Positions 6,611-17,238 of a stretch of 64,000 bases of DNA are shown here, piece after piece. Numbering within the stretch: position 1 is the first letter of the stretch; each line of letters opens with the position of its first letter. Below the pieces are notes generated by a model that saw only the letters and a program-made list of their open reading frames with translations, did not search any database and was not told the origin of the DNA. The stretch is from Geoalkalibacter ferrihydriticus DSM 17813 (GTDB taxonomy: Bacteria > Desulfobacterota > Desulfuromonadia > Desulfuromonadales > Geoalkalibacteraceae). The stretch spans positions 1,321,337 to 1,385,336 of the forward strand of contig NZ_JWJD01000001.1 of the NCBI RefSeq assembly GCF_000820505.1. Direction: 5' to 3'. The translations under genes were made by a program, and so were the position numbers.

Positions 6611-9600
6611 TTACCCCCTTTTCTTCTCGACATTGACCATGAACGCCTTGGTTTCCGGAATCATGGTGTTGGCATCGCCGATGGTCGGCGTCAGCAGGTT
6701 GGCGCTGTCCCCGGATTTGGGTGAATGCCAGCCGTAATGATAAGGCAGCCCGACCTGGTGGATGGTCATGTTCTGCACCTTGAAGGGTTTGAAGCGCGGG
6801 GTAACGACAGCCACGGCTTCGACCTTGCCGCGCCCTGAGGAGACCACGCACCAGTCGCCGTTCTTGATGCCTTTTTCCCGACCAAGTTCCACACTCAACT
6901 CGACGAAGTTCTGCGGCTGCATTTCCATCAGCCAGGGGGTGTTGCGCGTCATGACCCCGGTCTGCCAGTGTTCCGTTACGCGATAGGTGCTGGCCACATA
7001 GGGATAGCGCGTATCGCAGCTGAAGTATTCATCCTTCGGGAACAGACGGATGGTCGGGTTGATGCGCTGGTTGTGGAACGGGTTTTTGTCCAGGGGGCAC
7101 TCCAGGGCCTCGTAATGCTCCGGGAACGGCCCGTCGTTCAAGCCGGGAGCAAAGAGATTGGCGACCCCGTCGGCGGTCATGATGAAGGGCTTTTTGCCGG
7201 CGCTGTCGTCCATGGGCCGCCAGCCGCCATCGGGCACGTCGCCCGCCCAGGCATTGCCCGTCCACCAGATGACCGGCCGTTTGGGATCCCAGGGACGTCC
7301 CTGGCCGTCGACGGAGGCGCGATTGTAGATGATACGCCGGTTGACCGGCCAGCACCAGGCCCACTCGGGGTGCAGGCCGATGCCGCTGGGATCCTTTTGC
7401 CCACGCCGCGCCATCATGTTGCCCTGCTCGGTATAGCTGTTGCAGTACAGCCAGTTGCCCGAGGATGTCGAGCCGTCGTCCTGCAACAGGGCAAAGCTCG
7501 GGACCTGTTCGCCTTTTTTGTAGAGGCGTCCGCCGATTTCCTTGTCCTCGACGAAGTACCCGTTGATCTCCTTGGCAATGACATGGGGGTCGATGTGCGG
7601 GATGTAGCCGTTAGGCAGCTTGAAGCCGTAATTCCAGGAGAGGTTGAGAATCGGATCGGGGAATGCGCCGCCCTCGGTGGCATATAGCTGCCGGATGCGG
7701 AAATACAGCTCATTGATCATATCGCCGTCAGGTTTGGAATTACCCACCGGCTTGGCGCCTTCGTAGCGCCACTGCGCCAGGCGTCCCGAGTTGGTGACCG
7801 AGCCCTCTTTCTCGAAGAAGGCGGCCGCCGGCAGAAAGAACACTTCGGTGTCGATTTCGGCCGGGTTGACGCCCGGGCCCTTCCAGAAGGAGGCGGTTTC
7901 GTTGTCGAACAGGTTGGCGGTCACCATCCAGTCGAGCTTGCTCAGAGCTGTTCGAACCTTGTTCGAATCGGAGCCCGAGCAGGCGGGGTTCTGGCCCCAG
8001 GCGAAGAAGCCCTTGATGCCGCCCTCGAACATGCGATCGAAGAGCATCAGCCAGGAGCCATTCTGCCCGGCGTCGAGCTTGGGCATGTAGTCGTAGCCGA
8101 AGCCCTGTTCTGCGCCCAGGCTGTGATCGTAGTAGGCGCGCATCAGCGAGGTGATGTACTTGCCGCGATTGCCCCACCAGTTGGCGCTTTTGGGGTCGCT
8201 GGTCGCGGGGGTGTGACGCTTGATGTAGCTCTCCAGATCGGGCAGATTCGCCGTCGGCGTCGGCAGGTAGCCGGGCAGGATGTGGAAGAGCAGGCCATAA
8301 TCGGTTGAGCCCTGGACGTTGGATTCGCCGCGCAGGGCGTTGACCCCGCCGCCGGCCAGGCCGATATTGCCGAGCAGCAACTGAATCATGGCCATGGTGC
8401 GAATGTTCTGGGTGCCCACGGTATGCTGGGTCCAGCCCATGGCGTACATGATCGTCGCCACCTTGTCGCGCTTGCCCGTGGCGGCGTAGGCTTCATAAAC
8501 CGCCAGCAGTTTGTCCTGGGGGGTGCCGGTGATATCGGAGACCACCTCAGGGGTGTAGCGCGCGTAGTGCTTGCGCATCAGTTGGAAAACACAATTGGGA
8601 TCCTGCATGGTCGGATCGGTCTTGGGAGTGCCGTCTTCATTGCGCTGAAACGACCAGGCCGATTTGTCGTAGCTGCGGCTCTCGGCATTGTAGCCCGAGA
8701 ACAGGCCGTCGAGTTCCCCGGGCATCTTGAAGTCTTCGCGTACCAGGAAGGAGGCGTTGGTATAGAGCCGTACGTATTCGTCCTGGAACAACTGGTTTTC
8801 AAGGATGTAGTGGATCATCCCGCCGAGAAAGGGGATGTCGGTGCCCGAACGCAGGGCGGCGTAGATGTCGGCTTTGGACGATGTGCGGGTGAAGCGCGGA
8901 TCGACGCTGATCAGGGTGGCGCCGCGATCCTTGGCTTCGAGAACGTATTTAAAGGAGATGGGGTGGTTTTCAGCGGGGTTGGCGCCCATCATAAGGATCA
9001 CGTCCGCGTTGCGGAGGTCGATCCAGTGATTGGTCATGGCGCCGCGGCCGAAGGTGGCTGCCAAACTGGCAACCGTGGCGGAGTGTCATATACGTGCCTG
9101 GTGTTCGATGTAAACCAGTCCCAGGCCGCGCAGAAATTTTTGATAAAGGTAGCATTCCTCATTGTCCAGGGCAGCGCTGCCGATGGAGGCGATGGCGTCG
9201 GTGCGGTTGACCGTCTCGCCTTTTTCATTCGTCTCCATGAAACTTGCGTCGCGGGTGCTCTTGACGCGCCGCGCAATCTGGTCGAAGGCCCAGTCCCAGG
9301 AAACCTTGCGCCACTCACGCTCGCCCTTGCCGCGATACATGGGCTCTCTGACACGGGCTTTGTTGTGGTGCAGTTGATACACCGACGAGCCCTTGGGGCA
9401 CAGGGTTCCGCGATTGATGGGGTGATCCGGATCGCCCTCGGTGTTGATGATCGTTCCGCCCTGGTTGTGCACGATGAGGCCGCAGCCCACCGAGCAATAG
9501 GGGCAGATGGTGGTTGTTTCCCGGGCGTACTGAATCGCCAGGGGTTGGGCATAGGCTTCGGCGGGTTTCAGACCGATGCCCAGAACGGAGGCGCCTACCG

Positions 9601-9643
9601 CGCCGCCCGAAACTTTGAGGAAACCGCGTCTATTCAGCTTCAT
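6611..9643 (-). CDS. Formate dehydrogenase alpha subunit 1, selenocysteine-containing, Tat-exported (FdnG-like)
   Basis: A 1010-residue bis-MGD enzyme that oxidises formate to CO2 in the periplasm. The N-terminus has a twin-arginine signal (NRRGFLK), followed by a [4Fe-4S] site (CPYCSVGCG). TGA at 9086-9088 encodes Sec186 in the context HQARI-U-HSATVA, which matches the FdnG active site; without read-through the gene would be split in two. The SECIS hairpin follows directly. The ATG at 9643 has AAGGAG 7 bases upstream; longer in-frame extension is unsupported. A sigma-54-like promoter lies about 95 bases upstream of the start. First gene of fdhA1B1C1. Confidence 0.96.
9052..9070 (-). promoter_or_regulatory. 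bSECIS hairpin of fdhA1
   Basis: After the UGA the mRNA reads through a 7-bp stem GGUUGCC/GGCAGCC (one U-G pair) with loop AGUUU. Position and shape resemble the E. coli fdhF/fdnG SECIS. Confidence 0.8.
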
Positions 9644-9749
9644 CCTCGACTCCTTTCCAGTGAAAAAAATATGTCGGCGACAAAACCGGTCAAAGTGTCT
9701 TCTGCCAGTCTTCTGCCGACCATGGACAAAATAGCGTTGACGCCATAAG

Positions 9750-9765
9750 AGCAAGCCCCATACCA
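9750..9765 (-). promoter_or_regulatory. Candidate sigma-54 promoter of the fdhA1B1C1 operon
   Basis: Minus strand TGGTAT-GGGGC-TTGC-T against TGGCAC-N5-TTGC-W: GG and GC have exact spacing, with two mismatches (positions 4 and 6). Start of transcription near 9738. Upstream, at 9841-9849, lies CGGAATGAC, a 9-base identity with part of the palindromic site found upstream of fdhA2. The rest of the 329-base gap (9644-9972), shared with the divergent regulator gene, is AT-rich and holds TGTATACA at 9895. Confidence 0.65.
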
Positions 9766-9972
9766 ACGTTCTAATTTTGTGAAATAGGTTGTGTTTACGG
9801 AATGTTAGGGCTTGGCCTGATGATAGGGGCGCGCCTCGGGCGGAATGACGCGGTTGTATATTTTTTTCATACAGTGTATACATTTTATCCAGGTCGTTGA
9901 TTGGGAAGATGTTAAACGGTGTTTTTTTATTCATTGGCGTGTGTTAGTGTTGCCGGTGGCTGTGGAGACTTG

Positions 9973-11340
9973 ATGACACGACGAATTTATATCTGCGACG
10001 ACGAAGAAGGGATGCTGCGCTATCTGAGCAAAACCGTGTCGGACTGGGGCTTCGATGTGAGAACCTTCGCCTCGGCACTGGAGTTGCTCGCGGTTCTGGA
10101 AAAAGAGGAAGAGCAGAGTGGAGTGCTGCTGCTCGATATTCGCATGCCCGAGATGGATGGATTGGCGGTCCTGGCACGGGTTCGCGAGAAATATCCGGAG
10201 CTTGGTGTGGTCATGATGACCGGCTACGGCACCATCGATTCGGCGGTGGACGCCATCAAGCAGGGTGCCTTCGACTACCTCACCAAGCCCTTTCCTGAAG
10301 AACGCCTGGAAACGGTCCTCGGGCGCTGTTTCGAGCGTCAGCAATTGGTGGCGGAAAACCGCGCCCTGAAAAAGGATCTGCAAAGTCGCCTGGCGCCTGG
10401 AGAGATCATCTATCGCAGCCGCCGCTTCCGTGAGGTGCACGATATGGCGCTGCGCGTGGCCGAGAGCGACGTGTGCGTTCTGCTTTTGGGAGAAAGCGGC
10501 ACCGGCAAGGAACTGGTCGCGGCCGCCATTCATTACGCCAGCCCGCGCACCGAGCGGCGTTTTCTTGCCATTAACTGCGCGGCGCTGACGGAAACTTTGC
10601 TCGAGAGCCAGCTTTTCGGTCATGTGCGCGGGGCCTTTACCGGCGCGGCACAAAACCAGAAAGGTCTTCTGGAAGAGGCTGATGGGGGCACGCTGTTTTT
10701 GGACGAAGTCGGCGAATTGAGTCCCGGCCTGCAAGCCAAGCTGCTGCGGGTATTACAGGAAGGGGAATTTATCCCTGTCGGGTCGACCCGTGCCAAGCGC
10801 GTCGATGTACGCTTTGTCGCCGCGACCAACAAAGATCTTGAAGAAATGGTGGCTGCGGGAACCTTTCGCGAAGATCTCTTTTATCGCCTCAATGTGTTTG
10901 CCCTGCAGTTGCCTCCCTTGCGCGAGCGTCCCGAAGACGTGGAAATCCTGGCCCGGCATTTCCTGGAACGCGCCGCCATACGCCTGGGGCGCAATTTTGA
11001 AGGTATTGCTCCGCAGGCCCTGGAAGCCCTGCGCAATTACTCCTGGCCGGGCAATGTGCGCGAATTGCAGAATGTTATCGAGCGCGGAACCATTCTCGCT
11101 CGGGGACCCTATATCGGGCCCGAGGATCTGCCCTTGCAACTCAGCCGTCCGAAAAGTTTGGATAAGTGCGAGGACGGCACGGAGCCTTTGACCCTGCGCG
11201 ATGCCGAGCGTCTGCAGGTCGCACGGATTTTAAGCCGCACGGGTTGGAACAAGAGTCGCGCCGCCCGCATGCTCGACATTACCCGCCGCACCCTGGATCG
11301 TAAAATCCAAGATTACGATCTGTCGCTCGACAAGCCATAA
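9973..11340 (+). CDS. NtrC-family sigma-54-dependent response regulator
   Basis: A 455-residue regulator with a receiver domain (phospho-acceptor Asp55 in LLLDIRMPEMDG), an AAA+ domain with Walker A GESGTGKE and the intact sigma-54 contact loop GAFTGA, and a Fis-type helix-turn-helix at the C-terminus (NKSRAARMLDITRRTLDRKI). The ATG at 9973 has GGAG 6 bases upstream; an earlier start is unsupported. It is the first of three co-directional genes with a binding protein and a kinase. Divergent from fdhA1 and flanked by two sigma-54-type fdh promoters, it is the likely activator of both operons (inference). Confidence 0.95.
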   Translation: MTRRIYICDDEEGMLRYLSKTVSDWGFDVRTFASALELLAVLEKEEEQSGVLLLDIRMPEMDGLAVLARVREKYPELGVVMMTGYGTIDSAVDAIKQGAFDYLTKPFPEERLETVLGRCFERQQLVAENRALKKDLQSRLAPGEIIYRSRRFREVHDMALRVAESDVCVLLLGESGTGKELVAAAIHYASPRTERRFLAINCAALTETLLESQLFGHVRGAFTGAAQNQKGLLEEADGGTLFLDEVGELSPGLQAKLLRVLQEGEFIPVGSTRAKRVDVRFVAATNKDLEEMVAAGTFREDLFYRLNVFALQLPPLRERPEDVEILARHFLERAAIRLGRNFEGIAPQALEALRNYSWPGNVRELQNVIERGTILARGPYIGPEDLPLQLSRPKSLDKCEDGTEPLTLRDAERLQVARILSRTGWNKSRAARMLDITRRTLDRKIQDYDLSLDKP

Positions 11341-11387
11341 ACGGCCAAGGTTATCCCCTTTGATCCCTTATTTTGCATAGGCCAGCC

Positions 11388-12572
11388 ATGCTTCGTGTCC
11401 GCGTCATTTTGCTGCTGATACTGCTCTTGCCGGTCCAAAGTGTTTACGCCGCGGACATTTTGCTCGGCATGTCCACCGCCCTGACCGGGCCCACTGCCGA
11501 ACTGGGCACCGCCATGCGCGACGGCGTGCTGCTGGGACTCGAGCGCATCAATCGCGACGGCGGCGTCGATGGTCGAAAACTGCGCCTGGTGGTTCTTGAC
11601 GACGGGTATGAGCCTGCGCGCACGGCGCCCAACATGCGGCGGCTTATCGAAGAAAAACAGGTGCTGGCGATCATCGGCAACGTGGGAACGCCCACCGCCA
11701 TCGCCTCGCTGCCGGTGATTCGCGAGCACCGGGTGTTGTTCTTTGCGCCCTTTACCGGCGCCGGCGTGCTGCGTCAGACCCCCCCCGAACGCTACGTCAT
11801 CAATTTGCGCGCCGGCTACACCGAGGAAATCGATGCCATGGTCGATGCACTGGTGCGCCACGGCGGGTTGCAACCGGAGGATATCGCCTTTTTCACCCAG
11901 CGCGACGGTTATGGAGATTCCGGATACGTTTCAGGTTTTTCAGCCCTGCGTCGTCATGGTCTTGCCGATGAGCGCCAGGTTCTGCATGTTCGTTATCCGC
12001 GCAACACCCTGGCGGTGGAAAACGCCTTGGCCGATGTTCTGCTTGCCGAAAAAACGCCGCGCGCCATCATCATGGTCGGCGCCTATGACCCCTGCGCAAA
12101 GTTTGTGCGCCTGGCCCGCGAAGCCGGGCTCGAATCCCTGTTTCTGAGCGTCTCGTTTGTCGGCGGAGATTTTTTGGCCGAAGCGTTGGGACCTGGGGTT
12201 GAAGGCGTGGTGGTGACCCAGGTGGTTCCTCACCCACGGGATCGCAGCCTGAGGGTTGTGGATGATTACCTGAGCGACCTGCACAGCCTGGCTCCCGAAC
12301 TTTCACCGACCTTTGCGGCCATGGAAGGTTATCTGGCGGCGCGATTGTTGGGACTGGGCCTGGCGCGGGTGCAGGGCGTGCCGAGCCGCGAGAGCTTGAT
12401 CGATGCCCTGGAGACTCTGGGGCGTATTGATCTGGGATTGGGGCGCCCTTTGCAACTCGGCCCCCAGCGTCACCAGGCCAGTGACCAGGTGTGGCCCACC
12501 CTTCTGCGCCAGGGCCGTCTGATGCCTATGGATTGGCCGCAAATCGCCGACTTGGTTCCGGAGCGCCCCTGA
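11388..12572 (+). CDS. Type-I periplasmic binding protein (LivK/TorT-like) of a sensor system
   Basis: A 394-residue exported protein with a signal peptide (about residues 1-21, ending SVYA). The fold is the two-lobed leucine/amide-binding type, with the ABC-family opening ILLGMSTALTGPTAELG and the GNVGTPTA loop. No permease or ATPase gene is near. Instead it lies between a response regulator and a kinase with a large helical periplasmic domain, and its stop overlaps the kinase start. That is the TorT-TorS arrangement, where the binding protein presents the ligand to the kinase rather than transporting it. The ligand is unknown; formate or a related small molecule is only a guess. An in-frame TTG at 11373 is an alternative start. 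Confidence 0.85.
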   Translation: MLRVRVILLLILLLPVQSVYAADILLGMSTALTGPTAELGTAMRDGVLLGLERINRDGGVDGRKLRLVVLDDGYEPARTAPNMRRLIEEKQVLAIIGNVGTPTAIASLPVIREHRVLFFAPFTGAGVLRQTPPERYVINLRAGYTEEIDAMVDALVRHGGLQPEDIAFFTQRDGYGDSGYVSGFSALRRHGLADERQVLHVRYPRNTLAVENALADVLLAEKTPRAIIMVGAYDPCAKFVRLAREAGLESLFLSVSFVGGDFLAEALGPGVEGVVVTQVVPHPRDRSLRVVDDYLSDLHSLAPELSPTFAAMEGYLAARLLGLGLARVQGVPSRESLIDALETLGRIDLGLGRPLQLGPQRHQASDQVWPTLLRQGRLMPMDWPQIADLVPERP

Positions 12573-14929
12573 TGTCCGGCGATCATCGTCGCACCGTACT
12601 GTTGCTGGTCTGGACCCTGGTGTCCATCGGCTTGCTTTCAGGCGCTCTGACCAACGGTCTGGTCGGCTGGACGCTGCTGACCTTGAATCGCGAGCGGATC
12701 CAGATGTTCGAGCAGGACCGTCAACTGGTCCAGTCTGCCGAGCGCCTACAGCGTTTGGGACAGGACGCGCGCAGCGACATCAGCCTGCTGCTGCAGGGAA
12801 ATCTGGTGCGCACTGAGGAGTTTTCAGCCGACGAATTCACCGCGATTGCCCGCACTCTGGCCAACGAGTTCGTTGAGCATTCCGGCGCCCGAACCTTTGA
12901 TGATCTGCACGCCGCGGGGCGCGACCTTGCCGATTTGCGCTCCCAGGCGATGGCCTGGGTGATGCGCTATATTCCGGTCGCCGCCGACCAGCGCGAAAAG
13001 CGCACCCTTGGGCAGATGCGTTTGCTTCTCGAAGAAATGCGCGCCGCGGCGGAGACCCTCGAAGGTCGTCAGCGGTTGGAGGAAGCCAAGGTCTTGAGAC
13101 GCTGGCGGCAGGCCGATGCCCGCCATTCCGCGGCCCTGGCGCAGGAATTTCTCGAAATGCAGGCCGATCTGCGCTCGCGCATCGTCAAGGAAGTTCGCAC
13201 CGAACTGGCTGAACTATCGCGGCTGGTGGAAACCCTGGCGGGAGAGGATCAGCTCGATCACCTCGCCGATCTACGTGATAATCAGCTCAAGCCGGTCCTC
13301 GATCGTCTCGAACAGCAACTCCTCTGGCTGGCGCAGGACGATGTGGATGCCGCCGGGTTGGCGCCGGGGCAGGTGCTTGCTTTGCGCGATGGTCTCTTCG
13401 GGCGTGGTCATCAGGTCCTCGCTGAATACCAGACCATTCGCCTCGGCGAGGGCGGGCTGTTCCGTCTCAGTGCCGATGCCCTCCTTCTGCGCCAAGAGCG
13501 CGAAGGGCTACAGGAACGCGCGCAGGAACTCTTCGCCCGCATTGAACAGATACATCCCGTGATGGCTGAACTGGCCAGTCTGCGGAGCCGGACGGTGACC
13601 CGCCAGGCCGAGGAGAGTCTGATGCGCGGACTGAGCAATCTGATGCTGCTCAGCGTTTTGGTCATGGGCGGCTTTCTTGGCCTGGGTTGGCTGATTTCAC
13701 GCCGGGTGGGAAATCAGGTCAGGATTATGGGCCGGTTGCGACGGCACAACGAGCTGATTCTCAACTCGGCAGGGGAGGGCATTCTCGGGCTGGATCGCAC
13801 CGGGCGGGCCTCCTTCATCAATCCCGCCGGTGCGCGCCTACTCGGCTCCCCTGCCGATGAAATCATCGGCGGTGATCATCGCCGCATCTTTTATCGGTCG
13901 CCCGACGGGCAGACTCCTCCCTGTGCCACACCCGGCCTTTTGAATCAGGTTCTGCAGGATGGTGCGGTGATACGAGACGAGGACCATTTGTTTTTGCGAC
14001 CCGATGGGAGCGCTTTTTCCGGCGAATACACCGCCACGCCCATTCACAACGAGCGGGGGCTGATCGAAGGAGCGGTGGTGACATTTGTCGATATCACTGC
14101 GCGTAAGCAGGCCGATGCCGCCCTCAAAAAAACCCTCGCGGAACTTGATGACCTCAACCGCAGCCTCGAGGTCAAGGTGGTCGAGCGCACCCAGGCGCTG
14201 GAAGAAAAGAACCGTGAACTGCTGCGCACCCAGGAAGAGCTGGTGCGCAAGGAGAAGCTGGCTGCCATCGGCTCCCTGGCTTCCGGCGTCGCCCATGAAA
14301 TCAATAACCCCGCGGCCATCATCCGTGGCAATGTTGAAATTCTTCGCCGTCGTCTCAAAGACGAAGATGCCGGGCGCGAAGAGGTTTTGGAAATCCTCAA
14401 GCACACCGAGCGTATTTCACGCATTACTCAGAGCCTGTTGCTCTTTGCGCGCGAGCAGAATCTTCCCCCCGCGGCGCGCGAAGATGTCGAGATCAATGCC
14501 CTGCTCGACGACATTCTCGCCCAGGCCTCGCATCAGGTCAGTTTTGCCGGAATCGAGGTGGTGCGCAGCTTTGCCGCCGATCTTCCCCTTCTGGCAGCCG
14601 ACCGGGAAAAATTGCGCCAGGTGTTTACCAACCTTGTGCTCAATGCGGTGCAAGCCATGGAGAACGGCGGGATTCTGCGTGTCACCACCGGTTGCGACGC
14701 GAGTCGTCTTGAGGTGCGGGTCGCGGATAGCGGGCCGGGGATTGCTCCCGAGGTGCGTGCAATGATCTTCAATCCCTTCTTTACCACCAAAAAGACAGGT
14801 ACGGGGCTTGGACTTGCGGTTTCTTACGGCATCGTACAGGCTCTTGGCGGAGCCTTGGATGTAGATAGCGAACCCGGCCGGGGCGCCACTTTCACCGTGC
14901 ACCTGCCGATGATCACGAAATCGCACTGA
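12572..14929 (+). CDS. TorS-like membrane sensor histidine kinase with PAS domain
   Basis: A 785-residue kinase: membrane helix near residues 8-35, about 330 residues of helical, charged periplasmic sequence, a second helix near 360-385, a PAS domain (ELILNSAGEGILGLD), a coiled coil, HisKA with His575 (GVAHEINNPAAII), and HATPase boxes NLVLNAVQAM, DSGPGIAP and TGTGLGL. The helical sensor resembles TorS, which binds the periplasmic protein TorT. The ATG at 12572 overlaps the stop of the binding-protein gene (TGATG), indicating translational coupling. It should phosphorylate the regulator encoded two genes upstream. Confidence 0.93.
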   Translation: MSGDHRRTVLLLVWTLVSIGLLSGALTNGLVGWTLLTLNRERIQMFEQDRQLVQSAERLQRLGQDARSDISLLLQGNLVRTEEFSADEFTAIARTLANEFVEHSGARTFDDLHAAGRDLADLRSQAMAWVMRYIPVAADQREKRTLGQMRLLLEEMRAAAETLEGRQRLEEAKVLRRWRQADARHSAALAQEFLEMQADLRSRIVKEVRTELAELSRLVETLAGEDQLDHLADLRDNQLKPVLDRLEQQLLWLAQDDVDAAGLAPGQVLALRDGLFGRGHQVLAEYQTIRLGEGGLFRLSADALLLRQEREGLQERAQELFARIEQIHPVMAELASLRSRTVTRQAEESLMRGLSNLMLLSVLVMGGFLGLGWLISRRVGNQVRIMGRLRRHNELILNSAGEGILGLDRTGRASFINPAGARLLGSPADEIIGGDHRRIFYRSPDGQTPPCATPGLLNQVLQDGAVIRDEDHLFLRPDGSAFSGEYTATPIHNERGLIEGAVVTFVDITARKQADAALKKTLAELDDLNRSLEVKVVERTQALEEKNRELLRTQEELVRKEKLAAIGSLASGVAHEINNPAAIIRGNVEILRRRLKDEDAGREEVLEILKHTERISRITQSLLLFAREQNLPPAAREDVEINALLDDILAQASHQVSFAGIEVVRSFAADLPLLAADREKLRQVFTNLVLNAVQAMENGGILRVTTGCDASRLEVRVADSGPGIAPEVRAMIFNPFFTTKKTGTGLGLAVSYGIVQALGGALDVDSEPGRGATFTVHLPMITKSH

Positions 14930-14990
14930 TCCGATCCTGTTCTACCCGTCCCTCGCCGATCCTTTTTTGTCAGGGTGTTTCTGCCTCTTA

Positions 14991-15028
14991 AAAAAAAGCC
15001 CGCGACATGCAAGTCGCGGGCTTTTTTC
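14991..15028. terminator. Bidirectional rho-independent terminator
   Basis: Eight A, GCCCGCGAC, loop ATGCAA, GTCGCGGGC, six T. It sits between the convergent kinase gene and the second fdh operon and works for both strands. Confidence 0.93.
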
Positions 15029-15061
15029 ATCATCAGACGAGCAGATCGCGCAGCTTCGAGG

Positions 15062-16318
15062 TTACTGCGGATCCACCACGGGGATCGGTTTAGTCCGAGA
15101 TGTAGACTGTGGCTCGACGGCCTGTGATTCTTCGGCCCTCTCGATCTTGTGGAAGCGGTCGGGAATGGAGTAGTCGACGGTTTCCGGATGATGCTCGAAG
15201 ATCGGGAAGTATTTGGCAATGAGCACGAAGAACAAAATGTGCGCGGCGATGATGCCGATGGTCACCACCGATTCAAGGATGTTGGGGACATATATCTGCT
15301 GGCCCGGTTGGATCATGGCGAACATGGACACATTGAAGCGGTTGAGCACCAGGCCGAAGATGACCAGACCGGCGGCGCGCAACTGCATGGATTTGTCGGT
15401 GCGGATGCGGCTCTGGAGAAACATCCAGAAAGGCAGCAGCAGGCCGACGGTGATCTCGACCACGAACAGAGTGGTCAGGACCGGGCGATCAAAGAGCGGC
15501 CCCTGGGGCGCGGCAATAAGGGGCACGAATTTGGCGATCATGTAGGCGCCCATGACCCAGGGTACGATACGCGTCAAGGTCGCCAGCAGCTTGGATTCAT
15601 CAGGCTGGTTCATGTAGCGGTGGCAGAGGCTGGCTTCGAGCATGACGATGCACAAGCCGGTGAAGATCGCCGAGAGCCAGAATTGCAGGGGCAGCAGCGG
15701 CGTGTACCAGAGGGCATGCAGCTTATCCACCGCGATGAGGAAGAAGGTGCCCAGGGTCGACTGATGCAGGGTCGAAATCATCGCCGCGAGAATCGCAAAA
15801 GGCACCTGCAGGTTGCGCAGCAGGCGCAGGGGAATATGCCAGCCGAAACGCTCCGACACTGGATGCAGAAACTCGAGAAACAGCACCGTGGTGTAGGCCA
15901 TGACGCACATGGAGACTTCGAACATGGGTGAATGCACGTTCCAGTTCCAGGGGAAGAGAACATAGACGCCGCGTTGCGGCTGACCCAGATCGAGGAGCAG
16001 TCCGACACACACCAGCGAATAGCCGAGGAAACCGGTGACGATGGCCGGCCGCACCAGGGGTTCGAGCTTTTCGATGCGGAACACATGGGCTACGACGCCG
16101 ACGGTGAAAGCACCGGCCGCCAAGGGCACGGCCGTGACCACGTCAAAGGAAATCCACAGGCCCCAAGGGTAGGTGTCGTTGAGATTGGTGGTGGCGCCGA
16201 GGCCGAAGATGAAACGGATCGCACCACCCACCGCAGCCAGAGCGACGAGGAAAATGAGAAATTTGATGAAGCGGTGATAGCCCTGTATTTCATTAATGAC
16301 GGATTTGGCGGCGGTCAT
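15062..16318 (-). CDS. NrfD/PsrC-family membrane subunit of the second formate dehydrogenase
   Basis: A 418-residue polytopic membrane protein with about nine to ten hydrophobic helices, belonging to the NrfD/PsrC/HybB quinone-interacting family, which carries no haem. It replaces the cytochrome b subunit of the first complex. The ATG overlaps the stop of fdhB2 (ATGA), so the two are coupled. The last 60 residues are hydrophilic and charged (FEHHPETVDYSIPDRFHKIE). In such complexes the subunit exchanges electrons with menaquinone and may move protons. The stop precedes a strong bidirectional terminator. Confidence 0.9.
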   Translation of the reverse strand: MTAAKSVINEIQGYHRFIKFLIFLVALAAVGGAIRFIFGLGATTNLNDTYPWGLWISFDVVTAVPLAAGAFTVGVVAHVFRIEKLEPLVRPAIVTGFLGYSLVCVGLLLDLGQPQRGVYVLFPWNWNVHSPMFEVSMCVMAYTTVLFLEFLHPVSERFGWHIPLRLLRNLQVPFAILAAMISTLHQSTLGTFFLIAVDKLHALWYTPLLPLQFWLSAIFTGLCIVMLEASLCHRYMNQPDESKLLATLTRIVPWVMGAYMIAKFVPLIAAPQGPLFDRPVLTTLFVVEITVGLLLPFWMFLQSRIRTDKSMQLRAAGLVIFGLVLNRFNVSMFAMIQPGQQIYVPNILESVVTIGIIAAHILFFVLIAKYFPIFEHHPETVDYSIPDRFHKIERAEESQAVEPQSTSRTKPIPVVDPQ

Positions 16319-17238
16319 GAGTGCTGATCCTCCTTGGCATCTGCGGAAGCCTTCCCGCGTGCGGGGAGATCTGCTTCCGTTCCTTTTTGCGCGCTTTCTT
16401 TCTGCTCTTCGGGATGCTGAAACATGGCTGAAAGCATGCCCGCCTGTTCCTTTTTCACCCGCTCTTTGCGGTGCTGGAACCAGGAGACGGCCGAGAGAGT
16501 GGCTCCTACGCCGATGAACACCCCCGGAACCAGACGCAGGGCCTGCCAGGTGTAGGAGGGCAGGGCGCGCATGGTCACCGGTTTGAAGCCGAGTTCATCG
16601 AAGGGTAGCGCCGTGAGGTAAATGACGCAGGTGCCGCCGGCCTCGTCCTTGCCGTAGACCTTCTGCAGGTAACGGTCCGGAAAAGCGGCCAAACGCCGCT
16701 CGGCCTCCTTGATCATCTCGTCGCGCGGGCCGTAGGTGATGGCCGTGGGGCAGGTGGTCACGCAGGCCGGTTCGAGGCCTTCCTTGACGCGGCTGTAACA
16801 GCCGGTGCACTTGCGCACCAGGGGAAAGGCCTTGCTCCATTCGTAAGTCGGCACGCCGAAGGGGCAGGCGATCATGCAGAAACGGCAGCCGATGCAGGTC
16901 TTGTCCTTGTAAATGACCGGGCCTTCGGGGGTCTTGACGAAGGCGGCGACGGGGCATACCGAGACGCAGGCCGCATCGTTGCAGTGCATGCACATTTCTT
17001 TGTAGAAGGCGAATTCGTTCTGCCCGTTGCGCTCATAGTCGCGGAATTTGATGCGGGTGAAAGTGAATTCGCTCATAGCGGGGGGGTTCTCGTAGCCCTC
17101 GCCGGTAAAGAAGGTGGTCTCTTCAGCCTTTAATTGGTTCCACTGCTTACATGCCACCTGGCAGCCGCGGCAGCCGGTGCATTTGGTCAGGTCGATGAGA
17201 AATGCCTTGTTGCGGCTGAAATCTTTTTGTGCACTCAT
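16315..17238 (-). CDS. Formate dehydrogenase 2 beta subunit, four [4Fe-4S] clusters
   Basis: A 307-residue ferredoxin-like subunit with clusters CTGCRGCQVAC, CMHCNDAACVSVC, CIGCRFCMIAC and CTGCYS followed by CVTTC. A hydrophobic stretch (LRLVPGVFIGVGATLSAV) near residues 230-250 is a membrane anchor, and the C-terminal tail is long and charged. Its ATG overlaps the fdhA2 stop by four bases. It transfers electrons from FdhA2 to the NrfD-type subunit. It is clearly related to, but distinct from, the beta subunit of the first operon, so the two operons are paralogous modules with different membrane exits. Confidence 0.93.
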   Translation of the reverse strand: MSAQKDFSRNKAFLIDLTKCTGCRGCQVACKQWNQLKAEETTFFTGEGYENPPAMSEFTFTRIKFRDYERNGQNEFAFYKEMCMHCNDAACVSVCPVAAFVKTPEGPVIYKDKTCIGCRFCMIACPFGVPTYEWSKAFPLVRKCTGCYSRVKEGLEPACVTTCPTAITYGPRDEMIKEAERRLAAFPDRYLQKVYGKDEAGGTCVIYLTALPFDELGFKPVTMRALPSYTWQALRLVPGVFIGVGATLSAVSWFQHRKERVKKEQAGMLSAMFQHPEEQKESAQKGTEADLPARGKASADAKEDQHS